A stretch of DNA of 64,000 nucleotides, taken from contig CAVYPD010000034.1 in NCBI GenBank assembly GCA_963770275.1, forward strand, positions 124,001 through 188,000. Reading direction: 5' to 3'. Position numbers and translations under genes: made by a program. Under the pieces are notes generated by a model, which worked only from the letters and a program-made list of their open reading frames with translations, did not search any database and was not told the origin of the DNA. Numbering within the stretch: position 1 is the stretch's first letter; every line of letters begins with the position of its first letter. This document shows positions 54,840-64,000 of this stretch, piece by piece. Source of the stretch: Roseiarcus sp963770275. Its GTDB lineage: Bacteria > Pseudomonadota > Alphaproteobacteria > Rhizobiales > Beijerinckiaceae.

Positions 54840-55924
54840 CGTTCGTTCTGGAAAATATTTCGCTCTCGGTCGGGCAGGAAACCGTCATCGATGACGTTTC
54901 GCTGACGCTCGATCAGGGCTCGATGAGCGTTTTGCTGGGCCCGACGTTATCTGGGAAAACCACGCTCATGCGTCTCATGGCCGGACTGGACCGGCCCACG
55001 ACGGGCCGGCTGATCGAAGGCGGCGTGGACGTCACGAATGTTGCGGTTCGTCGCCGCTCCGTCGCGATGGTCTACCAGCAATTCGTCAATTATCCCTCGC
55101 TCACGGTCTACGAGAACATCGCATCTCCGCTTCGCGTCGCTGGCGTTGGCCGCGCCGAGATCGACACGCGCGTGAAGGAAGCGGCGCATTTGTTGCGACT
55201 CGACAATCTTCTGCAGCGCTTGCCGACGCAACTGTCGGGCGGTCAGCAGCAACGCACGGCCATTGCTCGCGCCCTCGTCAAGCGCGCCAAACTGGTTTTG
55301 CTCGACGAGCCCTTAGCCAATCTCGACTATAAGCTGCGCGAGGAATTGCGTGAGGAATTGCCCCGCATATTCGCTGAGACCGGCGCTGTCCTGGTCTACG
55401 CGACGACGGAGCCAACGGAAGCCCTCTTGCTCGGCGGCACGACCATTACTCTGCATGAGGGCAAAGTCTCCCAAGTCGGACCGACCGCCCGTGTCTATCG
55501 AAGACCCGAAAACATCGAGGCCGCACGAGTCTTTTCCGATCCTCCGCTGAATGAACTCGTGATCGAGAAGCGCGGCCCTCTCGTCACGTTGGAAGGTGGT
55601 CGCAATCTCCCCCTCGTCGGAGCTCTGACGAGATTGCCGGATGGCGTTTACCGGCTTGGCTTTCGCGCCGACGCGGTGGCCATCGGCGACGGAAAGTCCC
55701 AAGGCTTCAACTTTCCCGGCGAAGTGAAAGTGACCGAGCTCAGCGGGTCGGAAAGTTTCGTTCACGTTGACGTCGGCGTCGGCGTTTGGGTGTGCCTCGC
55801 GCCTGGAGTGCATGAGTGGCAGCCGGGTGCGCAGGTCGAAGCCCGGGTCGACGCGAACCGCCTCTTTGTATTCGACAGCTCCGGCGGTCTCGCGACGGCG
55901 CCGTTCATCGCACAAACGGCTTGA
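54836..55924 (+). CDS. glpS: glycerol ABC transporter ATPase GlpS, lacking the H-loop His
   Basis: A 362-residue ATPase of the Rhizobium-type glycerol importer. Walker A is GPTLSGKT (35-42), the Q loop VYQQFVNYPSL, the signature a perfect LSGGQ (133-137) and Walker B KLVLLDEPLANLD. The H loop, VTHD in relatives, reads YATTEP, so the switch His is Thr191. The C-terminal regulatory barrel follows (YRLGFRADAV). Paired with GlpT, whose signature is degenerate, it should contribute LSGGQ to the one competent ATP site while its own nucleotide site is weak. Confidence 0.92.
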   Translation: MTFVLENISLSVGQETVIDDVSLTLDQGSMSVLLGPTLSGKTTLMRLMAGLDRPTTGRLIEGGVDVTNVAVRRRSVAMVYQQFVNYPSLTVYENIASPLRVAGVGRAEIDTRVKEAAHLLRLDNLLQRLPTQLSGGQQQRTAIARALVKRAKLVLLDEPLANLDYKLREELREELPRIFAETGAVLVYATTEPTEALLLGGTTITLHEGKVSQVGPTARVYRRPENIEAARVFSDPPLNELVIEKRGPLVTLEGGRNLPLVGALTRLPDGVYRLGFRADAVAIGDGKSQGFNFPGEVKVTELSGSESFVHVDVGVGVWVCLAPGVHEWQPGAQVEARVDANRLFVFDSSGGLATAPFIAQTA

Positions 55925-55935
55925 GAGGCGGAGCG

Positions 55936-57018
55936 ATGGCGCGGATTACACTTGATGGAATTGCCCACGCCTACGGCGGCAAACCCCGGAGCGAGCAGGA
56001 TTACGCCCTCAAGCCTCTCCACCATGTCTGGGAGCAGGGCATGGCCTACGCGCTGCTGGGGCCGTCGGGCTGCGGCAAGACGACGCTGCTCAACATCATC
56101 TCCGGGCTCGTCATTCCATCGGAAGGGCGTCTGCTGTTTGACGACATCGACGTGACGCGTCTGCCGACCAAGGAAAGGAACATCGCCCAGGTGTTCCAGT
56201 TTCCCGTTATCTACGACACAATGACGGTGGCCGAAAATCTAGCCTTCCCGCTCAAGAACAGAAGGCTTCCGAGAGCTGCGATCGAGAGGCGGGTCACCGA
56301 GATCGCGGCGATGCTCGATCTGACCGCCGTCCTGAACAGGCGTGCTCGTGGGCTCACCGCAGACGCCAAGCAGAAGATCTCCTTGGGTCGCGGCCTGGTT
56401 CGCTCGGATGTGTCGGCCGTCCTCTTCGACGAACCGCTGACGGTGATCGACCCCGCGCTCAAGTGGGAGCTGAGGTCCAAGCTGAAGGCTGTTCATCGCG
56501 CGCTCGATCTCTTGATGATCTATGTAACGCACGATCAGATCGAGGCGCTGACCTTTGCCGATAAAGTCGTCGTGATGAACGACGGCAAGGCGGTGCAGAT
56601 CGGCACGCCCGACGACCTGTTCGAGCGGCCCGAGCATACGTTCGTCGGCTATTTCATCGGCTCTCCGGGCATGAATCTCATGCCGGCGAAGGTCTCAGGC
56701 TCGCGCGCGCTTGTCGATGGCGTGGAGCTTCAACTGAGCGCAGTCTACCCGGACCCACCGAAGGGCCAGCGTGTGCAGATCGGCGTCCGGCCAGACTATA
56801 CCGAATTGTCGAGCACGACCGGCGCACCCGTCCAGGTGCGCCGCGTCGCCGATCTCGGCCGCAAGCGGCTCGCCTATGTCACTCTGGGCGGCCAACAGAT
56901 CGTCGCCACGATACCGCCTGAGATGTCTTCGATCGGCGATCGGGCGAAAGTTGTGTTCGATCCGGCGCACACGCACGTTTACGTCGATGACGTGCGCGTC
57001 ACGGGAGCGGCGGCATGA
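55936..57018 (+). CDS. glpT: glycerol ABC transporter ATPase GlpT, degenerate signature
   Basis: A 360-residue second ATPase. Walker A GPSGCGKT (42-49), Q loop VFQFPVIYDTM, Walker B AVLFDEPLTVID and H loop YVTHDQIEA (H199) are canonical. The ABC signature is LTADA (140-144) instead of LSGGQ (context RARGLTADAKQKISLGRG). It starts at the ATG at 55936 and overlaps glpP by 4 nt. With GlpS it forms a heterodimer in which only one composite ATP site has every catalytic element. Confidence 0.92.
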   Translation: MARITLDGIAHAYGGKPRSEQDYALKPLHHVWEQGMAYALLGPSGCGKTTLLNIISGLVIPSEGRLLFDDIDVTRLPTKERNIAQVFQFPVIYDTMTVAENLAFPLKNRRLPRAAIERRVTEIAAMLDLTAVLNRRARGLTADAKQKISLGRGLVRSDVSAVLFDEPLTVIDPALKWELRSKLKAVHRALDLLMIYVTHDQIEALTFADKVVVMNDGKAVQIGTPDDLFERPEHTFVGYFIGSPGMNLMPAKVSGSRALVDGVELQLSAVYPDPPKGQRVQIGVRPDYTELSSTTGAPVQVRRVADLGRKRLAYVTLGGQQIVATIPPEMSSIGDRAKVVFDPAHTHVYVDDVRVTGAAA

Positions 57019-57904
57019 ACGGCAAGCCGATCAACAATCGCGCCTGGCTGTTCGTCCTGCCCGTCCTGGCGTTTGTGCTGTTCTCGTCGATCATTCCGGT
57101 CATGACCGTCGTGAACTATTCGATCCAGGACACGATGGGGGCGAACAATTTCTTCTGGAACGGCGACGCCTGGTTTCGTGACCTCCTGAACCCGACCACC
57201 GCAATCGGGGAGCGGTTTAACGACGCGCTGTTTCGCACCCTCGCGTTCTCAATTGTTTGCCTCATGATCGAGGTGCCGCTCGGCATAGCGATCGCTCTGT
57301 GCATACCTCGAACCGGCTGGCTGGTCGGAGTGACACTGGTCGTAGTGGCGCTGCCGATGCTCATCCCCTGGAACGTGGTGGGCACGATGTGGCAGATCTT
57401 CACACGCGCGGATATTGGGCTCTTCGGCGCTGCGCTCACGGGACTCGGCCTGCACTACAATGTGACCCAGGACTCGATTTCCGCCTGGATCACAATCGTC
57501 GTCATTGACATATGGCACTGGACGCCGCTCGTCATTCTGTTGAGCTATGCGGGCCTAAGGGCAATTCCCGACGCCTTTTACCAGGCTGCCCAGATCGATG
57601 GGGCAAGTCGCTGGGCGATTTTCTTCAACATCGAATTGCCGAAGCTGCAAAAGGTGCTCGTCATCGCGGTGCTGCTGCGCTTCATGCAGACGTTCATGAT
57701 CTACACCGAGCCCTTCGTCGTAACCGGCGGAGGCCCGGGCAGCGCAACGACCTTCCTGTCGATCGATCTCGTCAAGATCGCCTTGGGCCAGGTTGACCTC
57801 GGCAACGCCGCCGCGATGTCCCTCGTCTATTACCTGATCACGCTCACGGTCTGCTGGGTCTTCTTCACCATCATGACCCAGCTCGAGCGAAGGAGGGACG
57901 CCTG

Positions 57905-57905
<1 letters not shown>
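57015..57905 (+). CDS. glpP: glycerol ABC transporter permease GlpP
   Basis: A 296-residue inner-membrane permease with six helices. The EAA loop is AFYQAAQIDGASRWAIFFNI with ELPKLQKVL. It overlaps glpT by 4 nt and glpQ by 1 nt. Together with GlpQ it forms the channel. Confidence 0.92.
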
Positions 57906-58711
<806 letters not shown>

Positions 58712-58723
58712 GGGAGCGCCGCA

Positions 58724-58999
58724 ATGCTCGCGTGGATGGCGTGGACTTGGCAAACGGCGTTGTTCTTCAGCCTTGTGGCGCTGGCGCTCATCATTCTCAC
58801 GCTGCTCGCGATCTATCGGCCGGAAACGCCGCGGGTCGGCATCCTGCGCTTTCCGACCACGCGAGGCGACCGGTTCTTCGTCAGCCTAATCGGGTCGGCT
58901 TTTATTTTCGTTTTCTGGCTGCGGCTCGGCGGGGGCGCCTTGGGGTACCCGCTCGCAGCGTCGGTGGTTTACGGCATCGCGATGTTTCGTTTCGCGTAA
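58724..58999 (+). CDS. glpU: DUF2160 small membrane protein of the glycerol transporter operon
   Basis: A 91-residue protein with two hydrophobic helices (WQTALFFSLVALALIILTLL and VSLIGSAFIFVFWLRL) joined by a basic loop (YRPETPRVGILRFPTTRGDR). DUF2160 proteins sit between the permeases and the binding protein of glycerol importers in many Proteobacteria. Role unproven; the constant position suggests an accessory membrane subunit. The symbol follows the rhizobial operon and is less certain than its neighbours. Confidence 0.8.
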   Translation: MLAWMAWTWQTALFFSLVALALIILTLLAIYRPETPRVGILRFPTTRGDRFFVSLIGSAFIFVFWLRLGGGALGYPLAASVVYGIAMFRFA

Positions 59000-59052
59000 A
59001 CCGTATTGCGCCCGTCGCGCGTGGTGCGCTGCGGGATTTAAGGGAGGAAGCA

Positions 59053-60834
59053 ATGGACGTAAAACGTCGTGATGTATTGAAGGGAGCAGCGGCGGTGGCC
59101 GCCTCTGCAGCGACAGTAGGCGGGGCGGCGATCATCTCGGCCACCCCCACCTACGCCCAGCAGGTCGATGCCGCAAAGAAATGGATCGACAGCGAATTTC
59201 AGCCGTCGACTCTAAGCAAAGATCAGCAGATGGCCGAGATGGAATGGTTCATCAAGGCGGCCACCCCGTTCAAGGGCATGAAGGTCAGCACGGCCTCGGA
59301 AATCCTCGGCATTCATGAATATGAATCGAAGACCCTGACCAAGGCCTTCGCGGAGATTACCGGTATTCAGGTCAACCACGAGATGATGGACGAGGGCCTG
59401 ATCGTCGATAAGATCTCGGTCGAGATTCAGTCCGGCAAGCCGATCTACGATTTCTGGATGAACGATTCCGACTTCATCGGCACGCACCCGCGCTACAACG
59501 ATATCGTCGGTGGCTCGCTCACCGACTTCATGGCGGGGGATGGCAAAGAGATCACCAATCCGAACCTCGACCTCAACGACTTCATCGGCCTTTCCTTCGG
59601 CACGTTCACCGACGGCAAGCTCTACCAGTTGCCTGATCAGCAGTTCGCGAACCTCTACTGGTTCCGGTACGACTGGTTCCAGAAGCCCGAGCTCAAGGCG
59701 GCGTTCAAGGCCAAGTTCGGCTATGAGCTCGGCGTGCCCGTCAATTGGTCGGCGTATGAAGACATCGCGGACTTCTTCACCAACACCGTGAAAGAAATCG
59801 ACGGCCAGAAAGTCTATGGCCACATGGACTACGGCAAGAAAGACCCGTCGCTCGGCTGGCGCTTTACCGACGCTTGGCTCTCGATGGCCGGCAACGGCGA
59901 TAGAGGTTTGCCGAATGGTCGGCCGGTCGACGAATGGGGCATTCGCGCGGAGAATGGCATACCGGTCGGCTCCTCGATCAGCCGTGGCGGCGACGCCAAT
60001 GGTCCTGCGGCCGTTTATGCGCTCGCCAAGTTCGTCGAGTGGCTGAAGAAATACGCGCCGCCGGAAGCGGCCGGTATGGATTTCCTCGAGGCGGGCGCGG
60101 TCCCGGGTCAGGGACACATCGCCCAGCAGATCTTCTGGTACAGCGCCTTCACCGCCGCGCTCTCCAAGCCTGATCTGCCCGTGATGAACAAGGACGGCAC
60201 GCCGAAATGGCGCATGGCGCCGAGCCCGCACGGCGCTTACTGGAAAGAGGGCATGAAGCTCGGCTACCAGGACGTCGGCTGCTGGACCCTGCTCAAATAC
60301 GCTCCGTTGGAGCGCGTGAAAGCGGGGTGGCTCTATTCGCAGTTCTGCGTGTCGAAGACTGTCAGCTTGAAGAAGTCGGTCACCTTCCTGCATGTGATTC
60401 GCGAAAGCGATATCCAGAGCCAGGCGATGACCGATCTTGCGCCCAAAGTGGGCGGCTGGGTTGAGTTCTATCGCAGCCCGGCGCGCAAGCTCTGGACACC
60501 GACCGGCACCAACGTTCCCGAATATGGAAAGCTGGCTCAGGTCTGGTGGCAGAACGTCTCGAAGGGCATCTCGGGCGAAGCAACGTATCAGCAGGCGATG
60601 GACGGCTTGGCGCGCGATCAGGATGCGATCATGACGCGGCTTGAGAAGTCCGGCGCCCAGGGCAAGCTCGGCCCGAAGATGAACGAGGAGCGGGACCCCG
60701 AATATTGGTACGCCAAGGCCGAGAAGGACGGCACGCTCGCGCCCCAGCGCAAGCTTGCGAATGAAAAGCCGCCAGGAGAAACCATCGACTACGACGTGCT
60801 CGTGAAGACCTGGACCGACCCGACTAAGAAGTAG
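59053..60834 (+). CDS. glpV: glycerol ABC transporter substrate-binding protein GlpV
   Basis: A 593-residue periplasmic protein with a Tat-like signal peptide (MDVKRRDVLKGAAAVAASAA, twin Arg at 4-5 preceding a hydrophobic stretch, cleavage after TYA). It starts at the ATG at 59053 behind GGGAGG. The size is typical for glycerol-binding GlpV and larger than most sugar-binding proteins. Characteristic blocks are LYQLPDQQFANLYWFRYDWF and DYGKKDPSLGWRFTDAWLSM. A strong terminator hairpin follows and separates it from glpK. Confidence 0.9.
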   Translation: MDVKRRDVLKGAAAVAASAATVGGAAIISATPTYAQQVDAAKKWIDSEFQPSTLSKDQQMAEMEWFIKAATPFKGMKVSTASEILGIHEYESKTLTKAFAEITGIQVNHEMMDEGLIVDKISVEIQSGKPIYDFWMNDSDFIGTHPRYNDIVGGSLTDFMAGDGKEITNPNLDLNDFIGLSFGTFTDGKLYQLPDQQFANLYWFRYDWFQKPELKAAFKAKFGYELGVPVNWSAYEDIADFFTNTVKEIDGQKVYGHMDYGKKDPSLGWRFTDAWLSMAGNGDRGLPNGRPVDEWGIRAENGIPVGSSISRGGDANGPAAVYALAKFVEWLKKYAPPEAAGMDFLEAGAVPGQGHIAQQIFWYSAFTAALSKPDLPVMNKDGTPKWRMAPSPHGAYWKEGMKLGYQDVGCWTLLKYAPLERVKAGWLYSQFCVSKTVSLKKSVTFLHVIRESDIQSQAMTDLAPKVGGWVEFYRSPARKLWTPTGTNVPEYGKLAQVWWQNVSKGISGEATYQQAMDGLARDQDAIMTRLEKSGAQGKLGPKMNEERDPEYWYAKAEKDGTLAPQRKLANEKPPGETIDYDVLVKTWTDPTKK

Positions 60835-60861
60835 CGTTTCCAGGACTTCGTTTCGCCAACC

Positions 60862-60895
60862 GGGTCGGGCTGAGCAGCCCGACCCCTTTATATTT
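60862..60895 (+). terminator. rho-independent terminator/attenuator between glpV and glpK
   Basis: GGGTCGGGCT and AGCCCGACCC form a perfect 10-bp stem with a GAGC loop (60862-60885), followed by C and TTTATATTT. It lies 18 nt before glpK, so glpK is expected to be expressed less than the transporter or from read-through. Confidence 0.8.
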
Positions 60896-60912
60896 GGGCA
60901 GGGATCGCCCCC

Positions 60913-62421
60913 ATGACCGGGCATGTTCTCGTCGTCGATCAGGGCACGACCTCGACGCGCTCGATCATCTTTGGTCCGGGCGCCGCGCTCGTCGCGATGG
61001 CGCAGGAGGAGTTCCCGCAGATCTTTCCTCAGCCGGGCTGGGTCGAGCACGACCCGGAGGCGCTATGGCGAACCACGCTCTCGACAGCGCGGCAGGCTTT
61101 GTCCAGGGCTGGCGTCGAGCCAAGCACGCTCGCCGGACTCGGGATAACCAACCAGCGCGAAACGACACTTGTCTGGAGCCGGACAACTGGCCGGCCGATT
61201 CACAATGCAATCGTCTGGCAGGACCGCCGAACGGCGCCGCTTTGCGCCGAACTCAAGGAGCGCGGATGCGAGACGCTCGTGTCCAAACGCGCCGGCTTGC
61301 TGCTGGACCCCTATTTCTCCGCGACGAAAATCGCCTGGATTCTCGACAATGTTCCCGGCGCGCGCACTGAAGCGGAACGCGGAGACTTGGCCTTCGGCAC
61401 CGTCGACAGCTTTCTCGTTTGGCGCCTGACCAACGGCAAGGTGCACGTCACTGACGCCACCAACGCCTCGAGGACATTGCTGTTCAATATTCATTCCGGC
61501 GCGTGGGACGACGATCTGCTCGCGCTCTTCCGTATCCCGCGGTCGATGCTGCCCGAGGTGAAGGACTGCGCCGCCGAATTCGGCGAGGCGGACGCCGAAC
61601 ATCTCGGCGTCGCGATCCCCATCCGTGGAATTGCCGGAGATCAGCAGGCGGCGCTGATTGGCCAAGCGTGTTTTCGTCCTGGCATGGTGAAGTCGACTTA
61701 TGGGACGGGATGTTTCGCTCTCGTCAACACGGGCGACAAGGCGGTGGAGTCGACGCACAAATTGCTAACGACCATCGCCTACCAGTTCAAGGGCAAGCGC
61801 ACGTTTGCGCTCGAGGGCTCAATCTTCTCGGCGGGCGCGACAGTGCAATGGCTGCGCGACGGCCTCGGCATTCTGGCGACTGCCCCGGAAGCAGGCGAAT
61901 TGGCGGCAAGCGCCGACCCTCGCCAGCAGGTCTATCTGGTGCCGGCCTTCACCGGCCTTGGCGCACCCCATTGGGATAGCGAGGCACGCGCAGCGATCTT
62001 TGGCTTGACGCGCGGCGCTAGGCGCAAGGAAATCGTGCGCGCGGCGCTCGAAAGCGTCGGCTATCAGACCCGCGATCTCATCAACGCGATGCGCGCCGAT
62101 TCCCAAGGGCTATGGGGCAGCGAATTTGCTTCGGTCATCCGCATCGACGGCGGAATGAGCGCGAGCGACTGGACGATGCAATTTCTCGCTGACATGTTGG
62201 GTGCGCAGGTCGACCGCCCCGAAATTTTGGAGACGACGGCTTTGGGCACTGGCTACCTGGCGGGCTGGCAGGCTGGCCTCTACCCCGAGCCTGATGAGTT
62301 CGCGAAGACTTGGCGGCGGCAGGCGAGCTTCATGCCGTCAATGGAAGAAAGCGAACGCGAATCCCGTTATCGCGGCTGGCGCGACGCTGTCGCCCGCACG
62401 GTTCTGCGACCGGAGATCTAG
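60913..62421 (+). CDS. glpK: glycerol kinase
   Basis: A 502-residue FGGY kinase that phosphorylates imported glycerol. The phosphate-binding start is HVLVVDQGTTSTRSIIFGPG; other landmarks are GITNQRETTLVWSRTTGRPI, the FGGY-1 region AIVWQDRRTAPLCAELKERG, the hinge MVKSTYGTGCFALVNTGDKA and the C-terminal VPAFTGLGAPHWDSEARAAI. Length is normal, with no frameshift. It completes the route glycerol uptake, phosphorylation, then GlpD oxidation. It starts 18 nt after the terminator. Confidence 0.95.
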   Translation: MTGHVLVVDQGTTSTRSIIFGPGAALVAMAQEEFPQIFPQPGWVEHDPEALWRTTLSTARQALSRAGVEPSTLAGLGITNQRETTLVWSRTTGRPIHNAIVWQDRRTAPLCAELKERGCETLVSKRAGLLLDPYFSATKIAWILDNVPGARTEAERGDLAFGTVDSFLVWRLTNGKVHVTDATNASRTLLFNIHSGAWDDDLLALFRIPRSMLPEVKDCAAEFGEADAEHLGVAIPIRGIAGDQQAALIGQACFRPGMVKSTYGTGCFALVNTGDKAVESTHKLLTTIAYQFKGKRTFALEGSIFSAGATVQWLRDGLGILATAPEAGELAASADPRQQVYLVPAFTGLGAPHWDSEARAAIFGLTRGARRKEIVRAALESVGYQTRDLINAMRADSQGLWGSEFASVIRIDGGMSASDWTMQFLADMLGAQVDRPEILETTALGTGYLAGWQAGLYPEPDEFAKTWRRQASFMPSMEESERESRYRGWRDAVARTVLRPEI

Positions 62422-62425
62422 AATC

Positions 62426-63160
62426 ATGCGGATCGTCTTTCGCTGCGATCCTGCGATTGAGAACGAGTTGATGCGCCCTGTCGCCGCGCGCGCGGCGTTG
62501 CCGGAGTGGCTGCGCGCGATGCCGCGTACCGCCTTTTCCGAGCTGCATGGGCAGGAGGTGCGAACGGTCAAGCAATGCCCGCCCTTCGTCGACGCGATGT
62601 CGCATGGCTTCGTCATTCCCCTGCCCTGCGACGTCACCGTTCGCGACGGCGTTCTGTCCTGGGATTGGGACCATCCTGCGCTGACTGTCGAAGCCCATCC
62701 GCGCTCTCCGGTCAGCTTTCATGTTCCCGCTCAAGTCGCGGGAACACCGTTTTACGATCCCGAAGTTGCGATCGTGAAATTCAACAGCTTCTGGACGATC
62801 GAGCTCGAACCGGGCTATTCGCTCTTCGCCACGCATCCCGTGAACCGCGCCGATCTCCCGTTCCGCTTGTTGACCGGCGTCGTGGATTGCGACCGCTTCA
62901 CTGATGTCGGCATATTGTTTCCCGCCGTTTGGACGGATGCGAATTTCGAAGGCGTCCTCCCGCGTGGAACTCCGGTCGCACAGTGCTTTCCGACCTTGCG
63001 CGACGCGCTCGACCTTCAATTCCAGCCGTTCTCCGAGGAGGAAGCGGACCGCTATCAGTCCACTGCGAACATCCTGCTCTCACACCCCGGGGCGTATCGG
63101 CGGCGATTTCGTGTGAGGCGCGAGCGCTCAAGCCTCAAGCATTCGGCGCAATCGCGCTGA
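62426..63160 (+). CDS. conserved-looking protein of unknown function
   Basis: A 244-residue soluble protein beginning 5 nt after glpK. It contains FVDAMSHGFVIPLPCDVTVR, WDWDHPALTVEAHPRSPVSF and IVKFNSFWTIELEPGYSLFA, followed by THPVNRADLPFRLLTG and an ending around GVLPRGTPVAQCFPTLRD. The pattern of Trp, Pro and His in beta-rich segments suggests a jelly-roll fold; I do not recognise a named family with confidence. Its 3' end overlaps the convergent TPR gene by 33 nt. It is intact and not obviously part of glycerol metabolism. Confidence 0.65.
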   Translation: MRIVFRCDPAIENELMRPVAARAALPEWLRAMPRTAFSELHGQEVRTVKQCPPFVDAMSHGFVIPLPCDVTVRDGVLSWDWDHPALTVEAHPRSPVSFHVPAQVAGTPFYDPEVAIVKFNSFWTIELEPGYSLFATHPVNRADLPFRLLTGVVDCDRFTDVGILFPAVWTDANFEGVLPRGTPVAQCFPTLRDALDLQFQPFSEEEADRYQSTANILLSHPGAYRRRFRVRRERSSLKHSAQSR

Positions 63161-64000
63161 GTTGAGCCAGAGGGTGCCTTTCTTGGCTGACGTCAACGCT
63201 TGGGCGATGCGACCAAACGTATCAGGCCGGAGACGCATCGCCTGTCGATAGGAATCGATCGCGGCGTCGAGATCGCCAGCGTTTTGCAAATTGAGTCCCA
63301 AATTGACGTGGGCTTCAGGAACATCTGGCTGCGCCTCGATGCTGCGGCGATAGGCCTCAATCGCGCCTGGCGTATCGCGCAGGTCTTCGCAGACCAATCC
63401 GAGCGCGAACCAAGCACGGCCATCGCTCGGGCGAAGCTTTACGGCTTGTTCAAGCTCAGCGCGGGCCCGTTGCGGTTCGCCCGTCTGTCTCAAGCACGCT
63501 CCAAGCGCCGCTCTCGCTTCGACGAGATCGGGCGCCGCCTCAAGCGCTCGCCGGAAAGCGACGATGGCCTCCTGCGGTCGGTTGAACGCCTGCAGAGCCG
63601 CACCCAATCGCGTACTGTCCGTCGGATCGGCCGAAGCTTCCGCGGCGCGCGCAAAGGCGAGCACCGCCGCCTTCGGTTGGCCTGCTTTGCGGAGCGCCTC
63701 GCCGAGCTCGCGCCAGCCATCGACAAAGTTCGGAAAACGCAGCAGCAGGTCTTCAAAAACAGACCACGCTTCCCCATCGCCCGCCTCGATGAGCATGACA
63801 CACGCCAGGAAAGCAGCCTCCGGCCGATCGGGGGCCAAGCGGGCGGCGCGCTCCAACCCTATTCGCGCCTGCGCAAGATCTCCCGAGGCGCGCGCCACGC
63901 GCGCAGCGACGATCAACGTCGGTGAGTGATCGGGGCGCAAACTCAGGCTGGAGTTGGCCCAGCGCGCCGCCTCGTCGAGGCGCCCGCGTCGGAGCGCGAT
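63128..64000 (-). CDS. TPR-repeat protein, partial (runs off the window edge)
   Basis: The reading frame is open from the stop at 63128 to the right end of the window. At least seven 34-residue TPR units are visible, such as LAQARIGLERAARLAPDRPE, PQEAIVAFRRALEAAPDLVE, TPGAIEAYRRSIEAQPDVPE and LDAAIDSYRQAMRLRPDTFG. TPR arrays bind protein partners; some are fused or linked to 2OG-Fe(II) oxygenase domains of the TIGR02466 kind, and the missing N-terminus could hold another domain. The 3' end overlaps the convergent gene by 33 nt. Confidence 0.85.
   Translation of the reverse strand: MALRRGRLDEAARWANSSLSLRPDHSPTLIVAARVARASGDLAQARIGLERAARLAPDRPEAAFLACVMLIEAGDGEAWSVFEDLLLRFPNFVDGWRELGEALRKAGQPKAAVLAFARAAEASADPTDSTRLGAALQAFNRPQEAIVAFRRALEAAPDLVEARAALGACLRQTGEPQRARAELEQAVKLRPSDGRAWFALGLVCEDLRDTPGAIEAYRRSIEAQPDVPEAHVNLGLNLQNAGDLDAAIDSYRQAMRLRPDTFGRIAQALTSAKKGTLWLNSARLRRMLEA

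Noticed and set aside
59212..61050. 612-residue minus-strand ORF
   Set aside because: Antisense to glpV and the start of glpK, both with clear family motifs; no similarity of its own.

Overview
This 64 kb window is high-GC DNA that looks like an accessory, partly decaying region of an alphaproteobacterium, most likely in the Rhizobiales/Hyphomicrobiales. The evidence is the complete glycerol ABC-uptake operon of the Rhizobium type (glpR, glpD, glpSTPQ, a DUF2160 gene, glpV, glpK), an hmuTUV-style heme locus with a small heme-degrading monooxygenase, and IS5, IS630 and IS110 insertion sequences. I see no rRNA, tRNA, CRISPR array or replication origin.

Layout. 1-14 kb is a mobile-element graveyard: a broken IS5 copy; an IS630 element sitting inside a DUF938 methyltransferase gene; an AraC regulator facing a truncated SDR gene with two orphan palindromes; two tyrosine-integrase relics; a broken adenylate cyclase; a cupin; the remains of a small integrative element (integrase, two helix-turn-helix proteins, a 51-residue ORF, a primase-polymerase fragment) with an IS5 copy inside it; and two fused IS110 remnants. 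14.3-21.7 kb is an intact minus-strand operon: DUF3891, a ribose-type ABC transporter, a phosphotriesterase-like hydrolase, a PfkB kinase, a BtpA/SgcQ protein and a TenA-like protein. Its substrate is unknown.

21.9-34.4 kb, mostly minus strand, is a nucleobase/allantoin catabolism region: allA, a truncated puuE, fragments of hyuB and an allantoate amidohydrolase, a class V aminotransferase, an amidase, a BMP-type nucleoside ABC importer, a cyanuric acid hydrolase/barbiturase-family enzyme and a fumarate-reductase-like flavoprotein. 34.6-47.5 kb, plus strand, is a LacI-controlled catabolic operon: Gfo/Idh oxidoreductase, CoA transferase, enoyl-CoA hydratase, a four-gene sugar ABC importer, two GMC oxidoreductases and an SDR. 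47.5-51.5 kb is a damaged heme-uptake locus plus a MocR-type remnant. 51.7-64 kb is intact: a 2OG-Fe(II) oxygenase-like protein, the glp operon, a conserved-looking unknown protein and a TPR protein that runs off the window edge.

Two themes stand out. First, frameshifts and deletion junctions are concentrated in 1-14 and 22-51 kb, while 14.3-21.7 and 51.7-64 kb have none that I can see, which favours real patchy decay over uniform sequencing error. Second, the two ATPases of the glycerol importer carry complementary losses (no H-loop His in one, no LSGGQ in the other), predicting one consensus and one degenerate ATP site.
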